Below are positions 1 to 7,441 of a DNA stretch of 64,000 bases, piece by piece. The notes beneath the pieces are model-generated. The model was not told where the DNA came from. It did not search any database and saw only the letters and a list, made by a program, of their open reading frames with translations. Source of the DNA: Cytophaga sp. FL35 (lineage in GTDB: Bacteria > Bacteroidota > Bacteroidia > Flavobacteriales > Flavobacteriaceae); the NCBI RefSeq assembly GCF_014349235.1, contig NZ_JACSOH010000007.1, positions 124,001-188,000 on the forward strand. Direction: 5' to 3'. Position 1 is the stretch's first letter, and every line of letters begins with the position of its first letter. Position numbers and translations under genes: made by a program.

Positions 1-2
1 AC

Positions 3-1508
3 AAAAGCAAGGAACGTCTAAATTGGGAGCGGGAAAATGATTGCAATAAGCGTTTTAGGGAATGGATTCTTGAAACTGGAATTACTTCTGAGGAAGAGCT
101 TAGCGCATTGGAAAAAAATATTACCAAACAGGTAAGGTTGGCCAAAAAAGAAGCTTGGGCAGAATATCTTTCTACCCACGGGCCACATAGAAAAAAGTTG
201 ATAGCCCTTTTAGAAGCTGCCGCACATAAGAGTCCTAACAAAAATTTTATTAGTAAAATCAAAAATGACCTTATTGCCAATGAGGAGCCTTTAAAGAAGG
301 AAATGGCACAAGCTGCCAGAAGGGCAATCCGGTATTTGATTGGTGAAACCCATCCACAAAAGGAAGAACTTGTAAATTGGACCAATAACTTTTTACAAGA
401 TACGCAGCCAAAATATAGTGCTGACCTTTACAATGAGGGACCAAATAGAGCTACCAACATTCCGGAAATCAAGCCTATTTATGAGGATGGTACAGAGGAA
501 GTGGACGGGCGTATCATTTTAAGGGATAACTTTGAAAAGTTGTTTGAGAACAATCCAAATGCCCTTGTATTTGGAGAGGACACCGGGAATATTGGTGACG
601 TGAACCAAGGTCTTGAAGGCCTACAGAATAAATTTGGCAAGGATAGAATTGCAGATACCGGAATAAGGGAAACTACCATTATTGGCCAGGGTACAGGCAT
701 GGCATTAAGAGGGCTAAGACCCATTGCCGAGATACAATATCTGGATTACATCTTTTATGCATTGGCAACCTTAACAGATGACGTTGCCTGTCTACGCTAC
801 CGTACCTTTGGAAAACAGAAAGTACCTCTTATTGTTCGTACTAGAGGTCATAGGCTGGAGGGGATTTGGCATTCGGGCTCTCCCATGGGTGCTTTGATTC
901 ATTCCCTCAGGGGCATGTACATTCTTTCCCCAAGAAATATGACCCAAGCCGCCGGTTTCTATAATACTCTGATGAAAACCGATGAACCTGCTCTGGTTAT
1001 TGAAAGCTTGAACGGTTACCGACTTAAAGAAAAAAAACCACAGAACCTTGGCGATTTTTGTACCCCAATTGGAAAAGTGGAAACAGTTAAATCAGGAACG
1101 GATATTACTCTAGTGTCTTACGGATCTACCCTCAGAATTGTGGAACAAGCGGCCAAAGAGTTATTGGAAGTTGGTATCGATGCCGAAGTTATAGACGCTC
1201 AAACCTTGCTCCCTTTCGATATTTATCATGATACAGTAAAAAGCGTTGAAAAAACTAGTCGTCTAGTAGTAATTGATGAAGATGTCCCAGGTGGATGCTC
1301 TGCCTATATTCTTACCGAAATTTTAGAAAAACAGGGAGCCTATCAATTCTTGGATAGTGCACCGCATACTATTAGTGCAAAAGCCCATAGACCTGCCTAT
1401 GGCAGTGATGGAGATTATTTTTCAAAACCGAACACAGAAGATGTTTTTGAAAAGGTTTATGCAATAATGCACGAAAGTGACCCGGATAGCTTTCCAAAAC
1501 TTCGCTAG
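3..1508 (+). CDS. 2-oxoacid dehydrogenase E1, fused alpha/beta chain (5' end cut by window edge)
   Basis: Thiamine-diphosphate E1 subunit of a 2-oxoacid dehydrogenase complex (branched-chain 2-oxoacid or pyruvate type), which decarboxylates the oxoacid and acylates the E2 lipoyl group. The frame is open to the left edge, so a TTG at 108 is not a start. The first ~120 visible residues match the end of an E1-alpha chain; then come the pyrimidine-binding beta domain (FGEDTGNIGDV, IADTGIRE) and, from about visible residue 360, the transketolase C-terminal domain (ITLVSYGST, VVIDEDVPGG). Alpha and beta in one chain is the usual Bacteroidota arrangement. The substrate cannot be fixed from this part. 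No E2 gene is in view; an E3 gene lies far away at 52.7 kb. Confidence 0.9.
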   Translation, partial: KSKERLNWERENDCNKRFREWILETGITSEEELSALEKNITKQVRLAKKEAWAEYLSTHGPHRKKLIALLEAAAHKSPNKNFISKIKNDLIANEEPLKKEMAQAARRAIRYLIGETHPQKEELVNWTNNFLQDTQPKYSADLYNEGPNRATNIPEIKPIYEDGTEEVDGRIILRDNFEKLFENNPNALVFGEDTGNIGDVNQGLEGLQNKFGKDRIADTGIRETTIIGQGTGMALRGLRPIAEIQYLDYIFYALATLTDDVACLRYRTFGKQKVPLIVRTRGHRLEGIWHSGSPMGALIHSLRGMYILSPRNMTQAAGFYNTLMKTDEPALVIESLNGYRLKEKKPQNLGDFCTPIGKVETVKSGTDITLVSYGSTLRIVEQAAKELLEVGIDAEVIDAQTLLPFDIYHDTVKSVEKTSRLVVIDEDVPGGCSAYILTEILEKQGAYQFLDSAPHTISAKAHRPAYGSDGDYFSKPNTEDVFEKVYAIMHESDPDSFPKLR

Positions 1509-1707
1509 ATTTTATTTTATCAATATTTTGATTTTCAATAAAATAAGTCTTTTCAGCTCAAAACATGGTTAAAAAGCGCTGATTATTTTATCGTACTTCT
1601 TGCATTAAATATACCGATTGCTTTAATTTAGGGGTCAATGTGTAGGTAACACTCCTATTATCATACAAAATTTCAATACATTTATACCATTCTAAACAAC
1701 TACAAAG

Positions 1708-2082
1708 ATGAACAACTCCCTCTTAAAGGACATAGGTTTGGCCGTCCTTAGAATAGGTGCCTCAGCTTTTATGCTTACACACGGGTACGGTAAACTTCAA
1801 ATGCTCATTAATGGTGCGGAATTTGGCAATCCTTTAGGCATTGGATCCACCCCTTCCCTATTTTTGGCAATGATTGGAGAATTCATTTGTCCTATTTTAA
1901 TCATCTTTGGTTTTAAAACACGTTGGGCGGCAATACCTGTCATCATTACTATGGCCGTAGCCGCTTTTATTGTTCATGGCGCAGACCCTTTTCAAAGAAA
2001 GGAAATGGCACTTCTTTACCTTGTAGCCTTTGTAGCCATTGCCTTGGCAGGTCCAGGAAAGTTTAGCGTAGATAGAAGATAG
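1708..2082 (+). CDS. DoxX family membrane protein
   Basis: Small (124 aa) integral membrane protein of the DoxX/DoxD-like family with about four hydrophobic helices; the N-terminal LRIGASAFMLTHGYGKL and the following GNPLGIG segment are typical. DoxX proteins are associated with quinone-linked redox or oxidative-stress functions, but the role of this one is not shown. ATG start at 1708 after a 199-bp AT-rich spacer. It converges on holA with a single base between the two stop codons and no visible terminator, so the two transcripts probably overlap. Confidence 0.8.
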   Translation: MNNSLLKDIGLAVLRIGASAFMLTHGYGKLQMLINGAEFGNPLGIGSTPSLFLAMIGEFICPILIIFGFKTRWAAIPVIITMAVAAFIVHGADPFQRKEMALLYLVAFVAIALAGPGKFSVDRR

Positions 2083-2083
2083 C

Positions 2084-3085
2084 TTAGAAAATCTTTACCA
2101 AAAGTTCTTTCAGTAGATCTGCTTGGGTAATAGAGTTGGCCCCAACCCCCTTACCCTTCACATCTATCTCCCTTAAATGTGCTACTATTGCACTTACTTT
2201 TTTCATGGGATAGTTTTTTGCGGCAGTTTGATATTCGTTCACGAAAAAAGGACTGATCTTTAACGTACTGGCAACACTTTTGGGTGAATGATCCCGTAGT
2301 CCATGATATTGCAAAAGTTGGGCGAAAAAGGTATGCAATAAGGAAACAGTTAAAACTAAGGGATTGTCTTTCGGGTTTTGGGAAAAGTAATTGATTATTC
2401 TCGTGGCCTTTACAACATTACGCTCTCCAATAGCCTTTTTTAGCTCAAAATTGTTGTAATCCTTACTGATTCCTATATGAGTTTCAATATCTGCTGGGGT
2501 AATTTCAGATTTTGGGGGAAGTACAAATTGCAACTTTTCCAGTTCATTGTTGATTCGGCTTAAGTCCGTACCTAAGAATTCCGTCAATAATATGGCCGCC
2601 TTATGAGAAATACCGTACCCTTTGCTTTGTAGATTTTTCCTGATCCACTCAGAAACTTGATTTTCATATAGTTTTTTACTTTCAAAAAGTACTCCATTTG
2701 CCTTAACGGCCTTATATAGTTTTTTACGTTTGTCCAGTTTCTTGTACTTATAGCAAATGACCAATACGGTTGTAGGTTGCGGATTGTTTACATAATCCGT
2801 TAATTGTTCAATGGTTCGGGAAAGGTGTTGGGCTTCCTTTACAATGACCACTTGCCTTTCGGCCATCATTGGATACCGTTTGGCATTACCTACAATGTCA
2901 TCAACAGTAACGTCCTTCCCGTACAACACCATTTGATTAAATCCCTTCTCCTCTTCCGCAAGGACATTTTTTTCTATGTAGGAAGAAATGGCATCTATAT
3001 AATAGGGTTCTTCCCCAAATAAAAAATAAACAGGTTTAAGCGTTCCATTCTTAATATTTTTTACAATCTCCCTTACTTCATCCAT
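2084..3085 (-). CDS. holA: DNA polymerase III subunit delta
   Basis: Clamp-loader subunit that opens the beta sliding clamp. The 333-residue length and N-terminal FLFGEEPYYID (about residues 22-32), the block around residues 75-90 (MMAERQVVIVKEA) and the central helical domain (LTEFLGTDLSRINNELEKL) fit HolA; the C-terminal collar region follows. Start ATG at 3085. It is divergent from the HsdR-N-like gene, with 81 bp between the two starts. Confidence 0.93.
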   Translation of the reverse strand: MDEVREIVKNIKNGTLKPVYFLFGEEPYYIDAISSYIEKNVLAEEEKGFNQMVLYGKDVTVDDIVGNAKRYPMMAERQVVIVKEAQHLSRTIEQLTDYVNNPQPTTVLVICYKYKKLDKRKKLYKAVKANGVLFESKKLYENQVSEWIRKNLQSKGYGISHKAAILLTEFLGTDLSRINNELEKLQFVLPPKSEITPADIETHIGISKDYNNFELKKAIGERNVVKATRIINYFSQNPKDNPLVLTVSLLHTFFAQLLQYHGLRDHSPKSVASTLKISPFFVNEYQTAAKNYPMKKVSAIVAHLREIDVKGKGVGANSITQADLLKELLVKIF

Positions 3086-3166
3086 AAGTACTTACCCTAC
3101 TTAAAATTTCGCTTTACTTTAGAATTAGAAATTATATTTTTACCCTAGAAAACGTAGATTCTTTTC

Positions 3167-3613
3167 ATGCACCCACTAAACTTTCCAGAATATAACTTTC
3201 GGTTCAAAAATAGCGAAAATAACTACCTTATTTTTGATGACATTCGCAAAAAGTTCGTGGTTCTACAACCTGAAGAATGGGTAAGACAACACGTTGTCAA
3301 ATTCTTGATACATGAGAAAAAGTACCCCAAAACCCTTATAAACGTTGAAAAGCAATTAACCGTCAATGGCTTGACCAAGAGGTATGATATTGTCATTTTT
3401 CATCCTAATGGTAACATAAACGTACTTATTGAATGTAAAGCCCCAAAAATAGTTATTGACCAAACCACCTTTGACCAAATTGCCCGATACAATTTACAGT
3501 TGCAAGCAGACTATTTGATGGTAACCAACGGATTGGACCATTTTTACTGCAAAATGGATTTCGAGGCAGAAAAGTATAGCTTTTTAAGGGATATTCCTGA
3601 TTTTAGCCGTTAA
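3167..3613 (+). CDS. stand-alone HsdR N-terminal-like nuclease-domain protein
   Basis: A 148-residue protein resembling the N-terminal PD-(D/E)xK domain of type I restriction R subunits (HSDR_N type) without any helicase part. Visible catalytic-type residues are D74 (KRYDIVIF), E89 and K91 (IECKAP) and Q104 (TTFDQIARYN), a complete D...ExK...Q set. No HsdM, HsdS or helicase gene is near, so this is not a restriction system. Its place between holA and a glycosyltransferase gene, 12 bp upstream of the latter, suggests a housekeeping cassette. Substrate unknown. A degenerate promoter (TTTA at 3113, TATTTTTA at 3135) lies upstream. Confidence 0.78.
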   Translation: MHPLNFPEYNFRFKNSENNYLIFDDIRKKFVVLQPEEWVRQHVVKFLIHEKKYPKTLINVEKQLTVNGLTKRYDIVIFHPNGNINVLIECKAPKIVIDQTTFDQIARYNLQLQADYLMVTNGLDHFYCKMDFEAEKYSFLRDIPDFSR

Positions 3614-3625
3614 TTTGCCTTCGTT

Positions 3626-4627
3626 TTGCGTATAGCTGTTGTCATACTTAATTGGAACGGAGAGGTTCTTTTAGAAAGATACCTTAAATCTGTAGTAGAC
3701 TATTCTGCCGACGCCCAAATTTATGTAGTGGACAACGCTTCTACTGATGGATCCGTAGCATATATCAAAAAAAACTATCCTCAGGTTACAGTGATCGTAA
3801 ACCCAGATAATGGTGGTTTTACCACTGGCTACAACCAGGGCTTAAAGCATATTGACGCAGATATTTATTGTCTTCTCAATTCGGACATTGAAGTTACCCC
3901 TAATTGGCTTGAACCTATTGCTGAACTTTTTAATACCAATAAAGAAGTAGCAATTGTACAACCTAAAATACTGGACATGCTCAAAAAGGACCATTTTGAG
4001 TATGCTGGTGCTGCAGGCGGATTTATTGACCGACTTGGTTATCCTTTTTGCCGTGGCAGGATATTTCAAGCATTGGAAAAAGATACCGGCCAATATGATG
4101 ATACCGTTGAAATTTTTTGGGCCACTGGGGCATGCATGTTTATAAAAAAAGAGGTTTTTTGGGAATTGAAAGGCTTTGATGAGACCTATTTTGCACATCA
4201 AGAAGAGATAGACCTTTGTTGGAGGGCCAAGAACAAGGGCTACAAAATTTTTTATACCGGTAAATCCAAGGTGTATCATTTAGGAGGATCTACACTTAGT
4301 AACATGAACCCTAAAAAGACCTTTTTAAATTTTAGGAACTCCCTATTTTCCATTACAAAAAACTTACCTCGCAGAAGGGCGCTTATCCTAATTTTCACAC
4401 GATTAATACTGGATGCCGTAGCGGCATTTAGGTTTATTACGCAATTTAAATTTAGGCACGTCCTTGCTATTTTGCAGGCCCACCTTAGCTTTTATGTCCA
4501 CTTTAGAAAAATGTATAGGAAAAGGGAAAAAGTAAAATTTACAAAGAATTACTACCAAACAAAATCCATTGTTTGGTCCCATTTCGTAAATGATATAAAG
4601 GATTTTAACAATTTAGTAAAAGATTAA
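3626..4627 (+). CDS. family 2 glycosyltransferase
   Basis: GT-A fold sugar transferase probably acting at the cytoplasmic face of the membrane in surface polysaccharide assembly. It has VVILNWNG (residues 5-12), VDNASTDGS (35-43), a DxD-like LNSDIEV (84-90) and a WRAKNKG acceptor-side motif near 205; this is the rhamnosyltransferase-like (WbbL-type) branch, though donor and acceptor are unknown. A basic, partly hydrophobic C-terminal region (about 245-300) may associate with the membrane. The domain begins at the very first residues, so the TTG at 3626 must be the start. Confidence 0.85.
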   Translation: MRIAVVILNWNGEVLLERYLKSVVDYSADAQIYVVDNASTDGSVAYIKKNYPQVTVIVNPDNGGFTTGYNQGLKHIDADIYCLLNSDIEVTPNWLEPIAELFNTNKEVAIVQPKILDMLKKDHFEYAGAAGGFIDRLGYPFCRGRIFQALEKDTGQYDDTVEIFWATGACMFIKKEVFWELKGFDETYFAHQEEIDLCWRAKNKGYKIFYTGKSKVYHLGGSTLSNMNPKKTFLNFRNSLFSITKNLPRRRALILIFTRLILDAVAAFRFITQFKFRHVLAILQAHLSFYVHFRKMYRKREKVKFTKNYYQTKSIVWSHFVNDIKDFNNLVKD

Positions 4628-4660
4628 CGTAAATAGCAAATGCTAAATTTGGCGTTTATA

Positions 4661-4668
4661 TAATTTTG
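4661..4668 (+). promoter_or_regulatory. candidate -7 element of the OmpA lipoprotein gene
   Basis: TAATTTTG fits the Bacteroidota TAnnTTTG -7 consensus; a second match, TAAATTTG, lies just upstream at 4644-4651. No clear -33 box at 17-19 bp. A start site near 4674 would give a ~60-nt 5' UTR. Confidence 0.35.
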
Positions 4669-4732
4669 TCGCTTATTGTCAATGCAAAATCAAATAACAA
4701 AAATTAATACTTAGTAACCCACATCACACATT

Positions 4733-5587
4733 ATGAAAAAAATGATTTTAGGTTGTTTAGGTGCAACCCTGCTTTTAGGCTCATGCGTATCTTCTAAAAA
4801 ATACAATGATCTGGAGGCAAAACACAAAGAAGCTCAAGATTTATTAAATTCCGCAACTGTAAAGTTGAACGACTGTTTGGAAGAGAAAGCAACTGCTGAT
4901 TCCAGAAATAAAACGTTGGCTGATCAAAATGCTTTCTTGAAAGCAAACAACCAAGAGTTGATCAACAACATGGGTAACCTAACTACCCTAACTACCAAAG
5001 GTGCCGAGAACTTGGAAAAATCTTTGGAAAGCTTAAAAGAGAAGGATCTTACTATTCGTAAGTTACAAGATGCCATTACAAGAAGAGATTCTGTAAACTT
5101 GGCATTGGTACAAAGCTTGAAAGGAGTTTTGGGTAATTTGGATGATGAAGACATTGAAATTAGCGTTGAAAAAGGTGTTGTTTTCGTTTCTATTTCAGAC
5201 AAATTATTATTTAGCAGCGGAAGCTACAACGTAACTAGAAAAGCTAGAGAGGTATTAGGTAAAGTTGCGCAAGTAGTTAACAACAAGCCAGATTTCGAGT
5301 TTATGGTAGAAGGTCACACAGATGACGTACCTTACGGAAGACACGGAAACCTTTTGGATAACTGGGATTTGAGTGTTAAGCGTGCTACTTCTGTTGTAAG
5401 AATACTTCAGAACGACTTCAACGTTGATCCTAAGCGTATGACAGCTGCAGGTAGATCGGAGTACATTCCAGTTTCTCCAACCGAGAAATCTAAAAACAGA
5501 AGAACAAGAATCGTTGTTCTACCTAAAATCGATCAGTTCTATAGCATGATCGAAGAGGGAATGAAAGACCCAGCTATCAATAACTAG
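4733..5587 (+). CDS. OmpA-family outer-membrane lipoprotein
   Basis: Probable peptidoglycan-anchored outer-membrane lipoprotein. A lipoprotein signal peptide ends in LLGSC with acylated C18; residues about 25-120 form a helical coiled-coil region; the OmpA/Pal C-terminal domain spans about 150-265. The peptidoglycan-binding residues are present: VEGHTDD (D197/D198), WDLSVKRAT (211-219) and NRRTR (255-259). Single gene with its own terminator at 5611. A degenerate relative lies at 11319. Confidence 0.88.
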   Translation: MKKMILGCLGATLLLGSCVSSKKYNDLEAKHKEAQDLLNSATVKLNDCLEEKATADSRNKTLADQNAFLKANNQELINNMGNLTTLTTKGAENLEKSLESLKEKDLTIRKLQDAITRRDSVNLALVQSLKGVLGNLDDEDIEISVEKGVVFVSISDKLLFSSGSYNVTRKAREVLGKVAQVVNNKPDFEFMVEGHTDDVPYGRHGNLLDNWDLSVKRATSVVRILQNDFNVDPKRMTAAGRSEYIPVSPTEKSKNRRTRIVVLPKIDQFYSMIEEGMKDPAINN

Positions 5588-5610
5588 AATAGCTTTTAAC
5601 AAAATAAGGA

Positions 5611-5640
5611 AAGCCGCAACTTGATAGTTGCGGCTTTTTT
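5611..5640. terminator. intrinsic terminator after the OmpA lipoprotein gene
   Basis: Stem AAGCCGCAACT (5611-5621), loop TGAT, AGTTGCGGCTT (5626-5636), then T's. A perfect 11-bp stem lying 24 bp after the stop. It sits between convergent genes and may act on both strands. Confidence 0.92.
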
Positions 5641-5659
5641 ATTGTCCAAACTCTAAAAT

Positions 5660-6280
5660 TTAAAAAATGTCAAGGCTACCCTTTCCTTCCCTAACCACTA
5701 AAGGCTCACTTTCAGATAAATCAATTACCGTGGAGGCAACATTGTCCCCATAACCTCCATCAATAACCATATCCACCAAGTTTTGCCATTTTTCAAAAAT
5801 GAGTTCTGGATCGGTGGTATACTCCAAAACTTCGTCCTCATCCCTAATGGAGGTGGAAACAATAGGGTTTCCAAGCCCTTCAACCAATGCCTTGGCTATG
5901 TTGTTGTTAGGAACCCTGATACCCACGGTCTTTTTCTTTTTAAAGTCTTTCGGTAGATTGTTGTTTCCGGGTAAGATAAAGGTATAAGGGCCCGGGAGGG
6001 CCCTTTTTAATATTTTAAATGTTCCAGTATCTATTTGTCTTACATAATCTGAAAGATTACTTAAATCGGCACATATAAAGGACCAATTGGCCTTTGCCAA
6101 TTTAATTCCTTTAATTCTTGCTATTTTCTCTAAGGCCCTAGAATTGGTAATATCGCAACCAAGACCATAAACCGTATCCGTTGGGTATATGATAAGTCCA
6201 CCCTTTCGCAATACCTCTACAACTTTGGACACTTCCCTAGGATGTGGATTTTCTTCGTATATTCTGATGAGTTCCGCCAT
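5660..6280 (-). CDS. YciO/TsaC/Sua5-family protein (L-threonylcarbamoyladenylate synthase-like)
   Basis: YrdC-fold protein of 206 residues, the length of E. coli YciO rather than of the shorter TsaC. IIYPTDTVYGLGCD (about 30-43) is the nucleotide-binding signature, followed by WSFICADLSNLSDYV, LPGPYTFILPG and GIRVPN. Family members make threonylcarbamoyl-AMP for the tRNA t6A modification at A37; YciO-type paralogues are much weaker or have an unclear role. The segment KLAKANWSFIC, in place of the usual K-R-x-R-type binding motif, favours YciO. Annotate as family only. Confidence 0.8.
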   Translation of the reverse strand: MAELIRIYEENPHPREVSKVVEVLRKGGLIIYPTDTVYGLGCDITNSRALEKIARIKGIKLAKANWSFICADLSNLSDYVRQIDTGTFKILKRALPGPYTFILPGNNNLPKDFKKKKTVGIRVPNNNIAKALVEGLGNPIVSTSIRDEDEVLEYTTDPELIFEKWQNLVDMVIDGGYGDNVASTVIDLSESEPLVVREGKGSLDIF

Positions 6281-6387
6281 CGGAGTGCTAATTGAATTTT
6301 ATACCAAAATAAAGCTTTTTACAATTATATAAATCGCTAAAAGATTTACTATTAGCCCAATTCAATAAGAACATCTTTGATTTTGCC

Positions 6388-6780
6388 CTATTTTAGAGAA
6401 TGTAGCCCGAACATATTACCTTCGGTATCCCTACCAAGACTAATAAAACCATATTCACCAATGCTCATTTTAGTTTTAAAAACTTTTCCTCCGGCAGCCT
6501 CAATCCGTGCTTCTTCCACCGAGCAATCTTCACACGAGAAATAGACCAATGTACTATTTCCTCCTGCCTTAAATCCATCCATATATACCAAAGCACCTGA
6601 TGCACCGTATTGTTGCATATCGGAAGGAAAAGAACGCATCATAATTTTCTCCTCAGAGTCTTCAGTTGGGTCCGTTAGGATTTCTAGTTGAACCTGAAGG
6701 ATGTTTTCATAAAATTTTTGTGCTCGGTCCATATCATCAACATAGATTTCAAACCAGCCTACGGGATTTTTAATTTCCAT
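6388..6780 (-). CDS. VOC (glyoxalase/bleomycin-resistance) family protein
   Basis: 130-residue vicinal-oxygen-chelate fold protein. The N-terminal GWFEIYVDDMDRAQKFYENIL and C-terminal GFISLGRDTEGNMFGLHSLK are the paired beta-alpha-beta-beta-beta modules of this superfamily. Substrate unknown; relatives act on methylglyoxal adducts, aromatic diols or bind drugs. It follows the Crp-like regulator by 77 bp on the same strand and could be its target or partner. Confidence 0.82.
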   Translation of the reverse strand: MEIKNPVGWFEIYVDDMDRAQKFYENILQVQLEILTDPTEDSEEKIMMRSFPSDMQQYGASGALVYMDGFKAGGNSTLVYFSCEDCSVEEARIEAAGGKVFKTKMSIGEYGFISLGRDTEGNMFGLHSLK

Positions 6781-6857
6781 TTTTTTAGGTTTTAAATTAT
6801 GGAAACAAGGTAGACTGTTCTAACATTGAAATACTTGACCTAGGGCAAGAAATGTAA

Positions 6858-7433
6858 TTACCTTACTTTTCTAATTCTACTAAGCGTACTATCTGTAATC
6901 CCTAAGTAAGAAGCTATATGTTTAAGGGGCGCAATTTTACCCACGGTGGGTTTTTCCTTTAGAAGACGTTCATACCTTTCCCTAGCGCTTTCTACCCTCA
7001 TTAGGGTTGAACGATTTTTAAAGGAAAAGAGGCTACTGGACATCCAGGAACGGCCCCATTCACTAAATCCTCCCAACTCATGAAAAAGCTCTTGAAAGTC
7101 TGTAAAATCAATTATATAGGCGATACTATCGGTAAGTGCCTCAATATTTTCTTGTGTAGGTATTCGTTGAAACAAGGAAGAAACCTCAATAAGAATATCA
7201 TTTTCCGTAAAAAAATCGATCGTTATATCGTTCCCTTGATAATCATGGACAAAAGAACGGAAAAGTCCCTTTTCTAAAATGTAATATTCATTGAGAATTT
7301 CGCCTTTTTGGAGTATAAAATCACCTCTTTTAAAAGTCACCTTTTCATGAACTGCAGCCAGTTTTTGGATATCTTGAATACCCAAGTCCGGATGTTGATA
7401 GATATTGCTTAAAAACCGAACCTTTTCTTCCAT
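6858..7433 (-). CDS. Crp/Fnr-family transcriptional regulator
   Basis: 191-residue regulator with an N-terminal cyclic-nucleotide-binding-like beta barrel (FKRGDFILQKGEILNEYYILEKGLFRSF, about residues 34-61) and a short C-terminal helix-turn-helix (LKHIASYLGITDSTLSRIRK). The HTH sits right at the C-terminus, as in many Bacteroidota Crp-like proteins. No Fnr-type cysteine cluster is visible. It starts 8 bp after pcrA, so it is probably co-transcribed. Effector unknown. Confidence 0.85.
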   Translation of the reverse strand: MEEKVRFLSNIYQHPDLGIQDIQKLAAVHEKVTFKRGDFILQKGEILNEYYILEKGLFRSFVHDYQGNDITIDFFTENDILIEVSSLFQRIPTQENIEALTDSIAYIIDFTDFQELFHELGGFSEWGRSWMSSSLFSFKNRSTLMRVESARERYERLLKEKPTVGKIAPLKHIASYLGITDSTLSRIRKVR

Positions 7434-7441
7434 AGCAGTCC

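Noticed and set aside
108-1508. TTG at 108 as the start of the E1 gene
   Set aside because: The frame stays open to the left edge and the upstream residues continue the E1-alpha C-terminus; the gene is cut by the window.
1509-1560. AT-only inverted repeat after the E1 gene (TTATTTTAT...ATAAAATAA)
   Set aside because: Stem is all A/T and has no following T-run; not convincing as a terminator.
3167-3613. Type I restriction-modification locus
   Set aside because: Only an R-subunit N-terminal-like domain is present; no helicase, HsdM or HsdS in the neighbourhood.
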